Shown here piece by piece: positions 1-9,383 of a stretch of 64,000 bases of DNA. Location of the stretch: the NCBI RefSeq assembly GCF_000392615.1, contig NZ_KB933398.1, forward strand, positions 1,543,391 through 1,607,390, written 5' to 3'. The DNA is from Lysinibacillus sphaericus OT4b.31 (GTDB lineage Bacteria > Bacillota > Bacilli > Bacillales_A > Planococcaceae). A program made the position numbers and the translations under genes. Under the pieces are notes generated by a model. The model was given only the letters and a program-made list of their open reading frames with translations, searched no databases and had not been told where the DNA came from. Each line of letters begins with the position of its first letter. Position 1 is the first letter of the stretch.

Positions 1-218
1 ACTGTATCCTCAATAAACATTGCACGAATGAAAAGGCCCTGCATGGCTAGCTCAAATTGAATATTATCGCCTAGCTCCACCAAGGCAACGCGGTTATCTA
101 ATGCGTTTTCTACTTTTTTTTCTATATTGGAAAATAGAAAAAACATAATAAGTAAAGAAATAAATAAAGTGAGTATAATGGAGAAAAAACCAAAGCTTAA
201 TTTTTTGCCTACAGACAT
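1..218 (-). CDS. Methyl-accepting chemotaxis protein, N-terminal part (runs off window)
   Basis: Only the first 72 codons are in the window; the gene continues beyond position 1. The start ATG is at 218-216 on the minus strand, preceded by an AAAGGGCG-type ribosome binding site. The visible protein begins with a short basic stretch (MSVGKKLSFGFF) and one strongly hydrophobic segment at about residues 9-31, followed by a polar helix ending in GLFIRAMFIED. This is the usual layout of a membrane chemoreceptor whose first transmembrane helix leads into a four-helix-bundle sensor domain. The HAMP and signalling domains that would prove it lie outside the window, so another single-pass sensor is possible. 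Confidence 0.6.
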   Translation of the reverse strand, partial: MSVGKKLSFGFFSIILTLFISLLIMFFLFSNIEKKVENALDNRVALVELGDNIQFELAMQGLFIRAMFIEDT

Positions 219-375
219 AGTGTAACGCCCTTTCTAAATTGCTGTTTAGAATTTATATTATACTTAAAATTTAGCTTTGCGATGAGGTGAAGTCAATAAC
301 GGTTGTCATAAACAGTGCAGATTGTTCACAAGTTTTTTTACGCGTAATGGCAATAGGGAACAACGACTGAAAAAT

Positions 376-402
376 CGATAAGAAAATCTCTTTTTCTTAT
401 CG
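376..402 (-). terminator. Perfect 11-bp hairpin between rqcH and the chemoreceptor gene
   Basis: Arms 376-386 and 392-402 pair perfectly around a 5-base loop. Read on the minus strand the hairpin is followed by ATTTTT, so it could act as a second rho-independent terminator after rqcH and insulate the downstream chemoreceptor gene. Confidence 0.5.
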
Positions 403-435
403 TTGTATAGTGCTGATTACACAGGAGTTAGTCAA

Positions 436-467
436 AAAGAAAAATACGATGCAAAATGCACCGTATT
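436..467 (-). terminator. Rho-independent terminator of rqcH
   Basis: Arms 443-453 and 457-467 form an 11-base stem with one mismatch and a 3-base loop. On the minus strand the stem is followed by TTTTTCTTTTTG. It starts 9 bases after the rqcH stop codon. Confidence 0.75.
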
Positions 468-475
468 CAACCACT

Positions 476-2170
476 TTAAGACTGTTTTTTTAACTGTAAA
501 ATGACAGCTTCGTCTGGATCTATGAATAGTGTTTTCTGTTCAAAATAAATAACAAAACCAGGTTTTGAACCATTTGGTTTTTTTACTTGTCGTATTTCTG
601 TGAAATCTACAGGCACAGATGAGGAGTCTCGAGCTTTTGAAAAGTAGGCTGCTAGTGTTGCAGCTTCTCGTAAAGTGGTGTCATCTGGGTCGCTGGCATG
701 TATGACGACATGAGAGCCAGGTATATCTTTTGTATGCAGCCAAATATCTGTACGTTTTGCAATTTTAAATGTCAGCATATCATTTTGCTTATTGTTTTTT
801 CCAACAGATATTTGCACACCTGTAGACGATATAAATCGTTCGGGCTCAGGCTTCGATTGTTTCTTCTTTTTCTTTGCGTGACGCAATTTTAAATAACCTT
901 GTTCAGCTAATTCCTCACGTATTTCCTCAATATCCCCTGGTGAAGCTTGTTGGACTTGCTGTGCGAGCATTTCAAAATACGTAATTTCTTCCTTTGTTTT
1001 CTCCAACTGTTCTTTGACCATAATCAGTGCATTTTTTGCCTTCGTATATTTGGTGTAATAGCCTTGTGCATTTTCTATAGGCGTTTTACGCTCACTTACG
1101 GGTATGGTAATTTGGTCGGCAGTTTCACTGTAATAGTTTGTGACAGTTACTTCCTTTACGCCTTTTTCAAAGGCATATATATTGGCCATTAGTAGTTCAC
1201 CGTACAATTGGAATTGATCTAGTTTTGAGGCACGGTCAAAGTCCTTATTTAATTTCTTCGTTTTTAAAGTTAATTTATCAATTTCATTTTGCAACCAACG
1301 TTCTAAATCGCCAGCTTGTTGCTTTACGCGATCACGCTCTGCACGTGCAAAGAATACACGGTCCAATAGCTCGTGTACATTCGGATAAACTGTTGCTTCG
1401 CCTTGCAAATGAGTTAAAGCGATAGGGGAGAAATATGTTTTAGTATTCGCTAGTACATACATTGGTTCAGTCCCACCATCATTAAATGCTGCCATAAACT
1501 CCTTGAAGCATGCGACTACATTTGGTGATTTTGTTATACGGAATAATAATTCCTCAGCATGTAGCGGAGAGAAACCTACAAATTGTGAAACTACATCCTT
1601 TGCAGTTATCTGTTCAGCAAAAAAAATGGTTAATTGTTCGTCCGTTACTGTTAAAGGATGCCATTTGTCTTGTGCAGGTGGTGCAATATAAGGCTGTCCA
1701 GGTAATATCGTTCGGAAACTATTCACTGAAGGAGATAAATGTTTTAAGCTATCGATAATTTTCTTCTGTTCCTTATCAATTAATAGCAGATTACTATGAC
1801 GACCCATAATTTCTGCATGTAGTTCACGTACTATAGGATCCCCAATTTCATTTTTACTTTGAATTTCTACTATAATAATGCGATCAAAATCATGCTGTTT
1901 AATAGAAGAAATAAAACCGCCTTCAAGATGCTTACGTAGAAGCATGCAAAACATAGGAGGTTCCGCAGGGTTGCCTATCGTCTGCTCTGTAAGATGGATA
2001 CGTGCATAGGATGGATGAATAGAAAACAGTAATTTATGATTTCCTCCATTCGCACGGATTTGTAGAACAACCTCTTGAGCGTTCGGTTGATGTATTTTAG
2101 TTATGCGACCCGTCACTAATTGCTGAAGGTCGGCTGTCATTGAATAAGTAAATAAGCCATCAAATGCCAT
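476..2170 (-). CDS. rqcH: Ribosome quality control factor RqcH (NEMF/Tae2/FbpA family)
   Basis: The 564-residue product matches the length and layout of the NFACT family: an N-terminal NFACT-N domain (MAFDGLFTYSM at the start, FDR near residue 95), a long central coiled coil (about residues 270-420) and a C-terminal NFACT-R domain carrying RTDIWLHTKDIPGSHV. In B. subtilis RqcH binds obstructed 50S subunits and adds C-terminal alanine tails to stalled peptides. I chose the ATG at 2170, which has AGAGGAATT upstream; the frame stays open a further 18 bases but that start lies inside the ribosome binding site. The gene points away from yicC as in related genomes and has its own terminator. Confidence 0.93.
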   Translation of the reverse strand: MAFDGLFTYSMTADLQQLVTGRITKIHQPNAQEVVLQIRANGGNHKLLFSIHPSYARIHLTEQTIGNPAEPPMFCMLLRKHLEGGFISSIKQHDFDRIIIVEIQSKNEIGDPIVRELHAEIMGRHSNLLLIDKEQKKIIDSLKHLSPSVNSFRTILPGQPYIAPPAQDKWHPLTVTDEQLTIFFAEQITAKDVVSQFVGFSPLHAEELLFRITKSPNVVACFKEFMAAFNDGGTEPMYVLANTKTYFSPIALTHLQGEATVYPNVHELLDRVFFARAERDRVKQQAGDLERWLQNEIDKLTLKTKKLNKDFDRASKLDQFQLYGELLMANIYAFEKGVKEVTVTNYYSETADQITIPVSERKTPIENAQGYYTKYTKAKNALIMVKEQLEKTKEEITYFEMLAQQVQQASPGDIEEIREELAEQGYLKLRHAKKKKKQSKPEPERFISSTGVQISVGKNNKQNDMLTFKIAKRTDIWLHTKDIPGSHVVIHASDPDDTTLREAATLAAYFSKARDSSSVPVDFTEIRQVKKPNGSKPGFVIYFEQKTLFIDPDEAVILQLKKQS

Positions 2171-2543
2171 ATGAATTCCTCTTTCCAACGATGCAAGGCA
2201 TCATTGTATTTCTTTTGTTATTTTGTTATTGGCGCATGGTACTGCAAAAGTTGTTTGCCCCCTAGAATAAGCTGATTTGTGACCTGATTAGCTTGCCTAA
2301 CGTGTTCGCAAGTAACTATCGTGTTCATATCTTTCCAGCGTAAAAGGCTAAGGGTCCAGAATAATCGGACACTAATGCTCTTTTCGTATGTTTATCATAG
2401 CATTTTTTAGGTGAATATTAAATTATAGCTTCAATTGTGGTAGAATTACCTTTTGCTCTACCTAATTTTTTACGGTGAGACGTCATAAATGGCAGAGCTT
2501 ATGTTATAATAATCCCAGTATGCAAAGAAAGGTGTGACGAACC
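2171..2543. other. 373-base gene-poor region between rqcH and yicC
   Basis: No convincing gene is seen. On the plus strand AAGCTGAT (2269-2276) and ATTAGCTT (2287-2294) can pair with one G-U, and CGTGTTC is directly repeated at 2301-2307 and 2320-2326. On the minus strand a 36-codon open frame runs 2328-2218 (MNTIVTCEH...), but its GGAAAG lies only 2 bases before the ATG and I do not recognise the product. The right end holds the yicC promoter. Confidence 0.4.
2502..2510 (+). promoter_or_regulatory. Extended -10 promoter for yicC-gmk-rpoZ
   Basis: TG at 2502-2503, one base, then a perfect TATAAT at 2505-2510. The -35 region about 17 bases upstream (near 2482-2487) is weak, which is normal for extended -10 promoters. 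It lies 34 bases before the yicC start. Confidence 0.55.
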
Positions 2544-3419
2544 TTGGTGCGTAGTATGACTGGTTTTGGCAGAGGTGTCACAACAACAAGAGACTTCCAA
2601 TTAACCGTAGAAATGCGCTCGGTTAACCATCGTTTTTTAGAAATCCATGCAAAATTTCCAAAAGAATGGCTTGAAGCAGAAATTTTTGCAAAGAAATTGA
2701 TTGCACAAGCATTGTCACGCGGCAAAATTGACGTGATGGTGTATGTGAAGGACTTGGAAGACGTCGAGCAATCTATTGAAATTAATTGGTCATTAATTGA
2801 AGCGTATCGTAAGGCAAAAGAACAATTAGCAAGTAAAGTACCACTTGAAGAGAAATGGACGATGCAAGAGCTTTTATCGCTTGAGCAAGCATTAGTACAG
2901 GAAAAACCGCAGCTAACACCAGAGGATTTACTTAGTGCTGTTGAAGAGGTCATTACTAAAGCCATTAATCAGCTGATACAAATGCGCGAGCGCGAAGGGC
3001 AAGAGTTGCAAGAAGTCGTATTACAATATAAAGAACAGTTAATGGAACAGGTAAACCAGATACGTTTATACGCCCCTCTAGCTGTTGAAAAATATCGTAC
3101 GCGTTTACTGGAACGAATTGTGGAAGTAGCGAATGGCGCATTATTAGAAGATCGTTTGCTTGCAGAAGTAGCGATATTTGCAGAACGAGTGGACATTAGC
3201 GAAGAATTAGACCGATTAGATAGCCACTTTGGACAGCTGGAAGAAACGTTACTAGAAACGATTTCCGTTGGACGAAAGTTAGACTTTTTAATGCAGGAAA
3301 TACACCGCGAGATTAATACGATTGGTTCAAAAAACCAATCTACAGAAGCATCTGTAGCGGTTGTTCAGGCAAAAACAATCTTAGAAAAGATGCGTGAGCA
3401 AGTTCAAAATATCGAATAG
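2544..3419 (+). CDS. yicC: YicC/YloC family endoribonuclease
   Basis: The 291-residue protein opens with VRSMTGFGRG, the hallmark N-terminus of the YicC family, has a long helical middle, and ends with DFLMQEIHREINTIGSK, the conserved C-terminal (DUF1732) motif. E. coli YicC has been described as an endoribonuclease acting on small RNAs; B. subtilis YloC is the orthologue in this position. The start is probably TTG 2544, with AAAGGTG nine bases upstream; GTG 2547 and ATG 2556 are alternatives. gmk follows after 43 bases, where B. subtilis also carries remA; no remA frame is present here. Confidence 0.9.
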   Translation: MVRSMTGFGRGVTTTRDFQLTVEMRSVNHRFLEIHAKFPKEWLEAEIFAKKLIAQALSRGKIDVMVYVKDLEDVEQSIEINWSLIEAYRKAKEQLASKVPLEEKWTMQELLSLEQALVQEKPQLTPEDLLSAVEEVITKAINQLIQMREREGQELQEVVLQYKEQLMEQVNQIRLYAPLAVEKYRTRLLERIVEVANGALLEDRLLAEVAIFAERVDISEELDRLDSHFGQLEETLLETISVGRKLDFLMQEIHREINTIGSKNQSTEASVAVVQAKTILEKMREQVQNIE

Positions 3420-3462
3420 AATGCTTGCATCTGTTATAAATTAAGGGAGATATAGAGAATAA

Positions 3463-4080
<618 letters not shown>

Positions 4081-4084
4081 ACCT

Positions 4085-4312
4085 ATGTTATACCCATCAG
4101 TAGATGCCTTAAAAAAAGAAATTGATTCAAAGTATTCTTTAGTGAGCCTAGCTTCAAAACGCGCTCGCCAAATGCAAGAGGAAGATGGCACAGAGCGTTT
4201 ACACAGATATGTGTCATATAAATATGTAGGAAAAGCACTTGAAGAAGTAGCTGCAGGTGTACTTACGAAAGTATCACAAGACGAGTCAGCTGTGTACGAA
4301 GACGAAATCTAA
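4085..4312 (+). CDS. rpoZ: RNA polymerase omega subunit
   Basis: This 75-residue protein has the omega core: YSLVSLASKRARQMQEE near residues 18-34 (the conserved ASKRARQ box) and KYVGKALEEVAAG near 47-59. Omega supports assembly of the beta-prime subunit into RNA polymerase. The ribosome binding site (AGAGGAG) lies in the end of gmk, implying coupled translation. Length and position directly after gmk both match the Firmicute pattern. Confidence 0.95.
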   Translation: MLYPSVDALKKEIDSKYSLVSLASKRARQMQEEDGTERLHRYVSYKYVGKALEEVAAGVLTKVSQDESAVYEDEI

Positions 4313-4349
4313 CTGCGGTTCAATGGTTTAACCAAGAGGAGATGTAGCA

Positions 4350-4454
4350 CTGTATAGTTACGAAGCTAAATTGCAACTTCTGTATCGTCCTCTGATTAAA
4401 TTTTTACTTATACAGAACGCCGAGAGCTCCCGAGGAATCCTCCTTTGGGAGCTT
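4350..4454 (+). other. Structured leader ahead of coaBC
   Basis: Arms 4425-4431 (AGCTCCC) and 4447-4453 (GGGAGCT) pair perfectly, with an inner GAGGA/TCCTC pairing that makes a long compact hairpin. No T-run follows, so it is a weak terminator candidate. Further upstream CTGTATA (4350-4356) and TATACAG (4409-4415) can also pair. It may be an attenuator or an mRNA-stabilising leader between rpoZ and coaBC. Confidence 0.4.
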
Positions 4455-4479
4455 ATCGTTTGAAAGGACGACATCGTAT

Positions 4480-5490
4480 ATGAATAAAAACATTTTACTT
4501 TGTGTTTCAGGTGGGATTGCTGTCTATAAAGCTGTGGCACTGGTTAGCAAGCTATCTCAGGCGGGTGCAAATGTGAAGGTGATGATGACAGCGTCGGCAC
4601 GACAGTTTGTGAATCCATTGAGTTTTCAGGTCATGTCCAAAAATGATGTCTTTTTCGATACATTTGATGAAAAGGACTCCCATGTGATTGCCCACATCGA
4701 TTTAGCTGATTGGGCAGATTTAATTTTAGTAGCACCTGCAACAGCAAATGTCATTGGTAAATTAGCAAATGGCATTGCGGACGATATGGTCACAACGACC
4801 TTACTGGCAACAACTGCTCCTGTATGGATTGCACCGGCGATGAATGTGCATATGTACGATCACCCTGCTGTTAAACGGAATTTGGCACAACTTGTCGCAG
4901 ATGGCTATCAATTTATTGAACCATCGGAAGGCTTTTTAGCATGCGGTTATGTCGGTAAAGGACGTTTAGAGGAACCAGAAAAAATAACTGCGATTGTCAA
5001 AGATTTTTTTTCTTTTAATTCCAAGCCTCTTGCGGGTAAAACGGTGATTGTCACTGCGGGTGCAGTCTCCGTTCCAATGGACGACCAACATATGATTAGT
5101 ACAAAAGCGAACGGTAAAATTGGACAGGCATTAGTTGAAGAGGCAAGAACACTTGGGGCAAATATTGTCCTTGTAGGTGAGAACGGGGTAACTGTGTATG
5201 ATCTAATCGAAAAGTTAGAGCAATACAAAAAGCAATATCCACATGCTTTATTCATTCATGCGGCTAACATCCCTACTATGGATGGTACGCCTAAATTATC
5301 TATTGAAGGGACAAGCGCGGTAACCTTTGGACAAAAGGTTGTTGGTGAACCGATGCTGAATGTCATATCACCAGAGTGGATTGATTTTAGTGACACAGCT
5401 GAAGTGAACGGACAGATAGTGAAAGTGACCAATGCAGCGCAATTTGCAAAGTCTTTGTGGACATATGTATTACAAGGTGTAGCCAAATGA
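4480..5490 (+). CDS. coaBC: CoaBC-like protein: intact decarboxylase half, shortened divergent synthase half
   Basis: Normal CoaBC (about 400 residues) turns 4'-phosphopantothenate into phosphopantetheine in two steps for coenzyme A. This protein has 336 residues. The N-terminal flavin-dependent decarboxylase (CoaC) is well kept: GGIAVYK near the start, active-site H72 in HIDLADWADL, the PAMN motif at 119-122, and C155 in ACGYVGKGRL. The CoaB half (from about residue 186) keeps only TAGAVSVPMD and TKANGKIGQALVEEA; the usual AAAVADY and VGFAAET-like segments are not recognisable, and roughly 60-70 residues are missing. Synthase activity is therefore doubtful. The stop overlaps the priA start (ATGA). 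Confidence 0.85.
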   Translation: MNKNILLCVSGGIAVYKAVALVSKLSQAGANVKVMMTASARQFVNPLSFQVMSKNDVFFDTFDEKDSHVIAHIDLADWADLILVAPATANVIGKLANGIADDMVTTTLLATTAPVWIAPAMNVHMYDHPAVKRNLAQLVADGYQFIEPSEGFLACGYVGKGRLEEPEKITAIVKDFFSFNSKPLAGKTVIVTAGAVSVPMDDQHMISTKANGKIGQALVEEARTLGANIVLVGENGVTVYDLIEKLEQYKKQYPHALFIHAANIPTMDGTPKLSIEGTSAVTFGQKVVGEPMLNVISPEWIDFSDTAEVNGQIVKVTNAAQFAKSLWTYVLQGVAK

Positions 5491-7901
5491 ACGTTTCTGT
5501 TGCTGAGGTCATAGTCGATGTTCCAACTTATCATGTTGATAGACCATTTGATTATGCGATCCCTATGGAATGGGCGAATGTTATTGAAGAGGGTAGTCGT
5601 GTGAAGGTACCGTTTGGACCTAGAAATGTTTTAGGTTTTGTAGTGGGGTTGAAAAACGACACAGATGTTCCTGTAAATAAGTTGAAGCCGATTGCTCATA
5701 TTTTAGATATAGAGCCTGTATTAACAAAAGAAATGCTTTCTTTAGCAAAATGGCTGAAAAACGAAACTATATGTTATGAGATTGATGCTTTGCAAGTAAT
5801 GCTACCATCAGCGCTTCGTGCGAAATACGAAAAAATTGTTAACTGGCAAGACGATCAAGCGATAATACCTGAAGAAGCACGAGCGATTTTCGGTAAACGT
5901 CGACAGGCCAATTTCAAGGAGTTTGAAAAGGTTGGATTATTACCGCTATTAAAGCAACTTATTGAAGAGCGTCTTGTGACAGTCGAAAACGTCGTTAAGC
6001 AGCAAGGAAATGTCAAAGAAGTCCGTATGGTGAAAATTACGGATGACGTGCATAAACTGGATGTAGCAATGCAGGAAGCTGCAAGAGCGGCAAAGCAACG
6101 TTTGCTGATAGATTGGATGCGCGAACATCTAGGTGAGGTACTTAAGCCACAGCAAATTTATGAAGAAACTGGTGTATCTTCAGCTGTATTGCAGGCAGTG
6201 ATTGAAAAGGGCGTAGCTTGTTTTATCCAAGAAGAAGTATACCGAGACCCTTTCACAAAAAATGTCGCACGTACTCATTCCTTAAGGCTTACTGAGGAAC
6301 AAGATAGCGCATTAAAGGCAATCAAAAAGTCGGTTGAGGAACCTACTGCAACTACCTTTCTACTACACGGAATAACCGGAAGTGGAAAAACAGAGGTATA
6401 TTTGCAAGGAATACAAAAAGTATTAGACGAAGGTAAAGAAGCAATTATGCTAGTGCCTGAAATTTCTTTAACTCCACAAATGACAGAGCGTTTTCGTAGT
6501 CGCTTCGGTGAAATGGTTGCGGTGATGCATAGCGGATTATCTGTTGGCGAGAAATACGATGAGTGGCGTAAAATTCAGCAAGGTAAAGTGAGAGTAGTCG
6601 TTGGCGCTCGTTCAGCTATTTTTGCACCCTTTACTAATATAGGACTCATTATTTTAGATGAGGAGCATGAATCGACTTACAAGCAAGAAGATTCGCCTCG
6701 TTATCATGCAAGGGACGTAGCAATTTGGCGAAGTAACTATTACAAGTGTCCTGTTATTTTAGGTAGTGCAACGCCCGCACTTGAATCTTTTGCACGTGCC
6801 AAAAAAGGTGTGTATACACTTTTAACGTTGAAACAACGTGCGATGAGCCAGGCGTTACCCACTGTCTATGTAGCAGATATGCGAGAGGAACTTCAAAAAG
6901 GGAATCGTTCAATGTTTTCTGAACAGCTTGTAGAAGGAATACGTGTGAGACTAGAGCGAAAAGAGCAGATGGTGCTGTTTCTAAATCGACGTGGTTACTC
7001 GTCGTTTGTACTTTGTCGTGATTGCGGGACGGTTGTGCAGTGTCCAAACTGTGATATTTCACTGACCTATCATCGCACAACGGAAAAACTAAAATGTCAC
7101 TATTGTGGCTATGAAGAGCACGTGCCACAAATATGTCCACAATGTCAAAGTGAACACATTCGTTATTTTGGTACAGGGACACAAAAAGTAGAGGAAGAAA
7201 TATATAAGCTTTTTCCAGAGGCGAGAGTATTACGGATGGATGTCGATACAACAAAGCATAAAGGTGCACATGAAGAGATTTTGCAAGCATTTGGGGAAGG
7301 ACAAGCGGATATATTGCTTGGCACGCAAATGATTGCCAAAGGACTTGATTTTCCTAATATTACGCTTGTTGGTGTACTAAGTGCCGATACATCACTACAT
7401 TTACCAGATTATCGTGCAGCTGAACGTACATTCCAGCTATTAACACAAGTAAGTGGAAGAGCTGGACGTCATAAAAAGCCTGGCGAAGTTATTATTCAGA
7501 CGTATACGCCAGAGCACTATGCGATTGAACTTGCAAAAACACAAGATTATGAACCGTTTTATGAACGAGAAATGTTCTTACGTCGCCGTTCAGGCTATCC
7601 ACCGTATTATTTTGTAGCACTAGTACAAGTATCACACGAAGATGTTTTGATGGCTGCAGAGTATGCAGGACGAGCAAGTGATTGGCTTCGTGGGAATTTG
7701 TCAAATCAAATAGCGATTATTGGTCCAACGACTGCAAGCATTAGTCGTCTCCAAAATAGATATCGCTATCAATGTTTGATAAAATATAAAATTGAACCAA
7801 ATCTGATTCCGGTACTGCAACGCTTGCTTGCAATGTATCGTGCTGAATGGATTAAACAAGGTATATTAATGACGGTAGATTTAGACCCGTCTACCATATA
7901 G
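5487..7901 (+). CDS. priA: Primosomal replication-restart helicase PriA
   Basis: PriA recognises stalled forks and reloads the replicative helicase. The 804-residue protein has an N-terminal DNA-binding region (VAEVIVDVPTYHVDRPFDYAIP), a Walker A motif GITGSGKT around residue 295, a DEEH Walker B at about 391-394, and eight cysteines in CxxC pairs from about residue 510 (CRDC, CPNC, CHYC, CPQC) that bind two zinc ions. Motif VI (QVSGRAGR) follows. The ATG at 5487 overlaps the coaBC stop; the frame is open upstream but that extension lies inside coaBC. Length is normal for Firmicutes. Confidence 0.95.
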   Translation: MNVSVAEVIVDVPTYHVDRPFDYAIPMEWANVIEEGSRVKVPFGPRNVLGFVVGLKNDTDVPVNKLKPIAHILDIEPVLTKEMLSLAKWLKNETICYEIDALQVMLPSALRAKYEKIVNWQDDQAIIPEEARAIFGKRRQANFKEFEKVGLLPLLKQLIEERLVTVENVVKQQGNVKEVRMVKITDDVHKLDVAMQEAARAAKQRLLIDWMREHLGEVLKPQQIYEETGVSSAVLQAVIEKGVACFIQEEVYRDPFTKNVARTHSLRLTEEQDSALKAIKKSVEEPTATTFLLHGITGSGKTEVYLQGIQKVLDEGKEAIMLVPEISLTPQMTERFRSRFGEMVAVMHSGLSVGEKYDEWRKIQQGKVRVVVGARSAIFAPFTNIGLIILDEEHESTYKQEDSPRYHARDVAIWRSNYYKCPVILGSATPALESFARAKKGVYTLLTLKQRAMSQALPTVYVADMREELQKGNRSMFSEQLVEGIRVRLERKEQMVLFLNRRGYSSFVLCRDCGTVVQCPNCDISLTYHRTTEKLKCHYCGYEEHVPQICPQCQSEHIRYFGTGTQKVEEEIYKLFPEARVLRMDVDTTKHKGAHEEILQAFGEGQADILLGTQMIAKGLDFPNITLVGVLSADTSLHLPDYRAAERTFQLLTQVSGRAGRHKKPGEVIIQTYTPEHYAIELAKTQDYEPFYEREMFLRRRSGYPPYYFVALVQVSHEDVLMAAEYAGRASDWLRGNLSNQIAIIGPTTASISRLQNRYRYQCLIKYKIEPNLIPVLQRLLAMYRAEWIKQGILMTVDLDPSTI

Positions 7902-7945
7902 AAATGGCTAAAGAGAGCTTTAAATAGCAGAAATGAGGAACGAAA

Positions 7946-8440
7946 ATGGCGATTAAAAAAGTTGTAGAGCATCCAGCAAAAGTATTATCAACACCATGTG
8001 CGGAAGTAAATGAAATTAACGAAGATATTATTACATTATTAGATGATTTATATGACACAATGGTGGAATATGATGGTGTTGGGATTGCCGCACCACAAAT
8101 TGATGTAGCGTTACGCGTGGCAATTGTAGAGCTTGGTGAGGAACGTGATATATTAGAAATGATTAACCCATCGGTTATTAAGACAGACGGTGCCGAAGTA
8201 GATATTGAGGGTTGCTTAAGCTTCCCTGGACTTTATGGTGAAGTAGAACGTCCAGACTATGTAAAAATTGAAGCATGTGACCGAGAGGGTCGTGTTTATG
8301 AGTTAGAAGCTGGTGGTTTCGATGCACGTGCAATTTTACATGAAATCGACCATCTAGATGGCGTGCTTTTTGAATCGAAAATCAAACGCGTTGTGACAGA
8401 GGAAGAACTAGAAGCTATGTATGCTGAAGAGGAGGAATAA
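7946..8440 (+). CDS. def: Peptide deformylase
   Basis: Peptide deformylase removes the formyl group from the initiator methionine of new proteins. The 164-residue enzyme shows all three family motifs: GVGIAAPQ at residues 44-51, EGCLSFP at 88-94 with metal ligand C90, and HEIDH at 132-136 with two histidine ligands and the catalytic glutamate. LSFP and the short C-terminal tail fit the type 1 class. fmt starts 1 base after the stop, so the formylating and deformylating enzymes are made from one transcript, a common arrangement. Confidence 0.96.
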   Translation: MAIKKVVEHPAKVLSTPCAEVNEINEDIITLLDDLYDTMVEYDGVGIAAPQIDVALRVAIVELGEERDILEMINPSVIKTDGAEVDIEGCLSFPGLYGEVERPDYVKIEACDREGRVYELEAGGFDARAILHEIDHLDGVLFESKIKRVVTEEELEAMYAEEEE

Positions 8441-8441
8441 A

Positions 8442-9383
8442 ATGACGTCAATAGTATTTATGGGGACGCCCGATTTCTCCGCACCAATATTACGTATGCT
8501 ACACGATGAGGGCTACGATATTAAGGCAGTCGTCACACAACCAGACCGTCCAGTTGGGCGTAAACGTGTTCTAACGCCAACCCCAGTGAAAGTTACAGCA
8601 GTAGAGTTAGGCTTACCTGTTATTCAACCTGAAAAACTACGCGACTCAGAAGAATTACAGCAAATACTCGATTTACAACCAGATTTAGTTGTAACGGCAG
8701 CGTTTGGACAAATTTTGCCGAAGAGTTTGCTAGAGGCGCCATCATTAGGTTGTATCAACGTCCATGCTTCTCTTTTGCCGAAATACCGTGGGGGTGCACC
8801 AATCCACCAAGCTATTATCGATGGTGAAAAAGAAACAGGTGTCACAATTATGTATATGGTAGAAAAACTTGATGCAGGTGATATAATTTCACAAAAGGCC
8901 ATTCCAATTGAAGAGGATGACCATACAGGTGGATTTTTTGACAAGCTCAGCATTGTGGGAAGTGATTTATTAAAAGATACGCTTCCTTCTATTATAAATG
9001 GTTCAAATACTCGTACTGTACAAGACGAGGCGCAGGTAACATTTGCAAGAAATATCTCGCGCGAACAAGAGCGTATTGATTGGACAAAGGATGCAACGAC
9101 TTTATACAATCAAGTACGAGGTCTTCACCCGTGGCCAGTTGCTTATACAACATTTGAAGAAGGTAACTATAAAATTTGGTGGGCACAGGTAGGTAAAACA
9201 AAGCATGATACTACACCTGGTACGGTCGTAGCTATTGCAAAGGACCATTTTGAAGTTGCGGCTGGAGACGGAACAACTCTTGCACTTTATGATGTACAAC
9301 CAGCTGGTAAAAAACGCATGACTGCTGAGGAATATTTGCGTGGTACCGGTTCAAAATTACAGATCGGGGACCAGTTTGAATGA
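8442..9383 (+). CDS. fmt: Methionyl-tRNA formyltransferase
   Basis: Fmt transfers a formyl group from 10-formyl-tetrahydrofolate to Met-tRNA initiator. The 313-residue protein has the N-terminal Rossmann-like formyltransferase domain with [10 protein letters not shown] at the start and the signature [16 protein letters not shown] near residues 109-124 (catalytic N and H), followed by the C-terminal tRNA-binding domain containing [11 protein letters not shown]. The ATG at 8442 is preceded by GAGGAGGAATAA, which overlaps the end of def. Its stop overlaps the rsmB start (ATGA), indicating coupled translation. Confidence 0.96.
   Translation: MTSIVFMGTPDFSAPILRMLHDEGYDIKAVVTQPDRPVGRKRVLTPTPVKVTAVELGLPVIQPEKLRDSEELQQILDLQPDLVVTAAFGQILPKSLLEAPSLGCINVHASLLPKYRGGAPIHQAIIDGEKETGVTIMYMVEKLDAGDIISQKAIPIEEDDHTGGFFDKLSIVGSDLLKDTLPSIINGSNTRTVQDEAQVTFARNISREQERIDWTKDATTLYNQVRGLHPWPVAYTTFEEGNYKIWWAQVGKTKHDTTPGTVVAIAKDHFEVAAGDGTTLALYDVQPAGKKRMTAEEYLRGTGSKLQIGDQFE

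Noticed and set aside
2171-2543. T-box or other known riboswitch before rqcH or yicC
   Set aside because: No T-box sequence (GGTGGNACCGCG type) and no recognisable riboswitch core on either strand.
6754-7290. 178-codon minus-strand frame inside priA
   Set aside because: Antisense to the conserved helicase and zinc-binding region of priA, without a ribosome binding site or known domain; a shadow frame.
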